64,000 nucleotides of DNA from Symbiodinium natans (lineage: Eukaryota > Sar > Dinophyceae > Suessiales > Symbiodiniaceae): the NCBI GenBank assembly GCA_905221605.1, contig CAJNDS010001225.1, forward strand, positions 33,501-97,500. Reading direction: 5' to 3'. Numbering within the stretch: position 1 is the first letter of the stretch; every line of letters begins with the position of its first letter. The position numbers and the translations under genes were made by a program. Under the pieces are notes generated by a model, which was not told the origin of the DNA, did not search any database, and saw only the letters and a list, made by a program, of their open reading frames with translations. Positions 62,335-64,000 of the stretch are shown here, in pieces.

Positions 62335-62472
62335 AACCCCAAACCCCAAACCCCAAACCCCAAACCCCAAACCCCAAACCCCAAACCCCAAACCCCAAAC
62401 CCCAAACCCCAAACCCCAAACCCTAAACCCTAAACCCTAAACCCTAAACCCTAAACCCTAAACCCTAAACCC
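62335..62472. repeat. CCCCAAA array turning into CCCTAAA
   Basis: About twelve CCCCAAA units then eight CCCTAAA units, the same switch as at 31.3 kb. Confidence 0.92.
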
Positions 62473-62507
62473 AACAACAAATCCCACAACTAAGCCCTAA
62501 GATCCCG

Positions 62508-62576
62508 AACCTGCTCGGCCAGGAAGGAAGGTTTCTCCACCTGCACGCCGGCTCCCTCATCAGCCTGAAGCTCTCT
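62508..62576 (-). CDS. Possible exon, unknown product
   Basis: Reads ELQADEGAGVQVEKPSFLAE then QV, between the array above and a TTTAGGG/TTTGGGG field at 62583-62745. Confidence 0.45.
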
Positions 62577-62582
62577 TGGTTT

Positions 62583-62745
62583 AGAGTTTAGGGTTTAGGG
62601 TTTGGGGTTTAGGGTTTAGTGTTTGGGGTTTGGGGTTTAGGGTTTAGGGTTTAGGGTTTGGGGTTTAGGGTTTTAGGGTGTAGGGTTTGGGGTTTAGGGT
62701 TTTGGGGTTTAGGGTTTAGGGTTTGGGGTTTGGGGTTTGGGGTTA
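62583..62745. repeat. TTTAGGG and TTTGGGG mixed tract
   Basis: About 22 units in which the two variants alternate. Opposite in orientation to the 62335-62472 array, with the exon candidate between. Confidence 0.88.
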
Positions 62746-63205
62746 AGGTTCAGCGACTGGGCCTGGGGTTCGGAGGTTTGGGGTTTTAAGTAAAGAACGC
62801 ACGTGGCCTGACTGACATCTCACAGATACTACATCGGTGGGTGCGGGGTTTGGGGTCTAGAGTTTAGGGTTGGGGGGACGTTCAACGATCTCGCGGACCA
62901 TGTCCATGCTTTTCTCGGTATGAAAAAGACTTTAAATGATGCTCGCAAGAGGTTCACGGACAACACATTTATTGGAACTTGATTTTGGAGGTCTGTTATC
63001 GTCAACAAAAGCTACAAAAGCTGCTTCTTGCATGTGTATATATATATATATATACATAGATAGATAGATATATATATATACATACATATGGGCATCTCCG
63101 AACATAGGGGTACCTACTTTATACACAACCCCCAATGGAATAGAATCCCCTGGAAGAGGCTCCCTGAAAATAGAATCCCCTGGCTCTTCCTCAAAAGGGT
63201 ACCCT

Positions 63206-63380
63206 AACTTTCGGACACTCCCACGTGCGTTCCTAAACCCTAAACCCTAAACCCTAAACCCTAAACCCTAAACCCTAAACCCTAAACCCTAAACCCTAAA
63301 CCCTAAACCCTAAACCCTAAACCCTAAACCCTAAACCCTAAAACCTAAACCCTTACTTTCGGACACTCCCATGTGCGTCT
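63206..63380. repeat. Direct repeat flanking a CCCTAAA tract
   Basis: ACTTTCGGACACTCCCACGT at about 63207 recurs with one change at about 63355, 24-25 bp in all. The tract at 63233-63355 (about seventeen units) is the only thing between the copies. Confidence 0.85.
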
Positions 63381-63899
63381 ATGTGTGTGTGTGCCGAATA
63401 TTTCATATGTACGCGTGCACGCATATTACATCATGGTCTGAACGCCCACCCACCCGTCCCTCCTCCAGTTTGGGGACGTGTAGGGTTTCGGGTTTATAGG
63501 GTTGCCAGATCGCTGCAGCGCGGTCGGTGCCCTTCAATCCAGCCCCCCTCCCACCGGAGAAACAAAAAAAACCTAAACCCTACACCCTAAACCCTTGACC
63601 CCCAGCCCTTAAACCCCCCAGAACCCAAAACCCCAAAACCTAACACCCCCCAAATCCTAAACCTAAACTCTACACCCGAACCTTTAAGCACTTGACCCTT
63701 AACACTTAAAGCCAACGCCCCCAACAGCCTAAAAAAAAACTTTTCGGCTCCTTATGGTAGTTTCTACAAAAACTCAAAAGGTTAACGTCGTAAAAAACAG
63801 ACCTCAACAGCCCAAAACCCCAAAACCCCTAAACCCCAAGCCCTACAACCCTAAAACCCCAACATCCTAAATCCTAAAACCCTTCAACCCAAAGCCCCA

Positions 63900-63987
63900 T
63901 GAACCATCGGCTTCGCCCGCCTGGTGGCTGTGCCTGCGGCCCCCCGTGGTGCTCCAGTCCACGACTGTGCGGTCGTTGGCTTCTCTT
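63900..63987 (-). CDS. Possible exon, unknown product
   Basis: Reads EANDRTVVDWSTTGGRRHSH then QAGEADG. The TTTAGGG tract at the right edge of the window lies upstream of it. Confidence 0.4.
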
Positions 63988-64000
63988 GGGTTTAGGGTTT

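Noticed and set aside
1-64000. The window as a chromosome end or subtelomere
   Set aside because: TTTAGGG tracts occur in both orientations throughout, each with unique sequence on both sides, and none forms a terminal array.
1-64000. tRNA, rRNA or bacterial operon features
   Set aside because: No cloverleaf, rRNA segment or prokaryotic gene spacing was noticed. Without a search tool small RNAs, including U6 or spliced-leader genes, cannot be excluded.

Overview
The window looks like nuclear DNA of a dinoflagellate; the genus cannot be fixed from sequence alone. Four things point that way. More than 60 tracts of the TTTAGGG telomere-type heptamer, in both orientations, are scattered through the interior. 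Genes are cut into short exons whose introns often start GC or GA rather than GT and end AG before a G. Nearly all recognisable coding pieces lie on one (minus) strand, as in dinoflagellate one-way gene clusters. The left edge carries an N-terminal module I associate with dinoflagellate ankyrin proteins.

Layout, all minus strand, from high to low coordinates. From 54.3 to 64.0 kb there are eight short unassigned exon-like segments between tracts. An ankyrin-repeat multi-pass membrane protein lies at 50.6-52.8 kb in one long exon, its 5' end unresolved. Two hypothetical genes follow at 47.8-50.5 kb. A BTB-BACK gene lies at 42.1-44.2 kb and carries short tandem duplications that break its frame. 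A major facilitator (MFS) transporter starts at 39607 and runs through at least 23 phase-compatible exons to about 26.9 kb, with a possible longer tail to 22.8 kb. Less certain exons lie at 9-21 kb. A secreted alpha/beta hydrolase resembling proline iminopeptidase starts at 4711. The ankyrin N-terminus is cut by the left edge at 323-1.

The main observation is how introns are built here. In the MFS, BTB and hydrolase genes the exons fill the gaps between telomere-like tracts, so the tracts sit inside introns. Several tract-bearing introns are flanked by direct repeats of 9-28 bp that contain the splice sites, as an insertion duplicating its target would leave. Other introns are short terminal-inverted-repeat elements (families A to H below) whose ends coincide with splice sites: introner-like elements. 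Telomere-like tracts also sit inside copies of these elements, so at least some tracts were added after the elements landed. Two near-perfect tandem duplications in the BTB exons look like footprints of the same process.

All exon models were made by eye from frame, phase and splice dinucleotides. They need RNA evidence. Stretches of degenerate CCCTAAA-like sequence without visible exons are noted as such.
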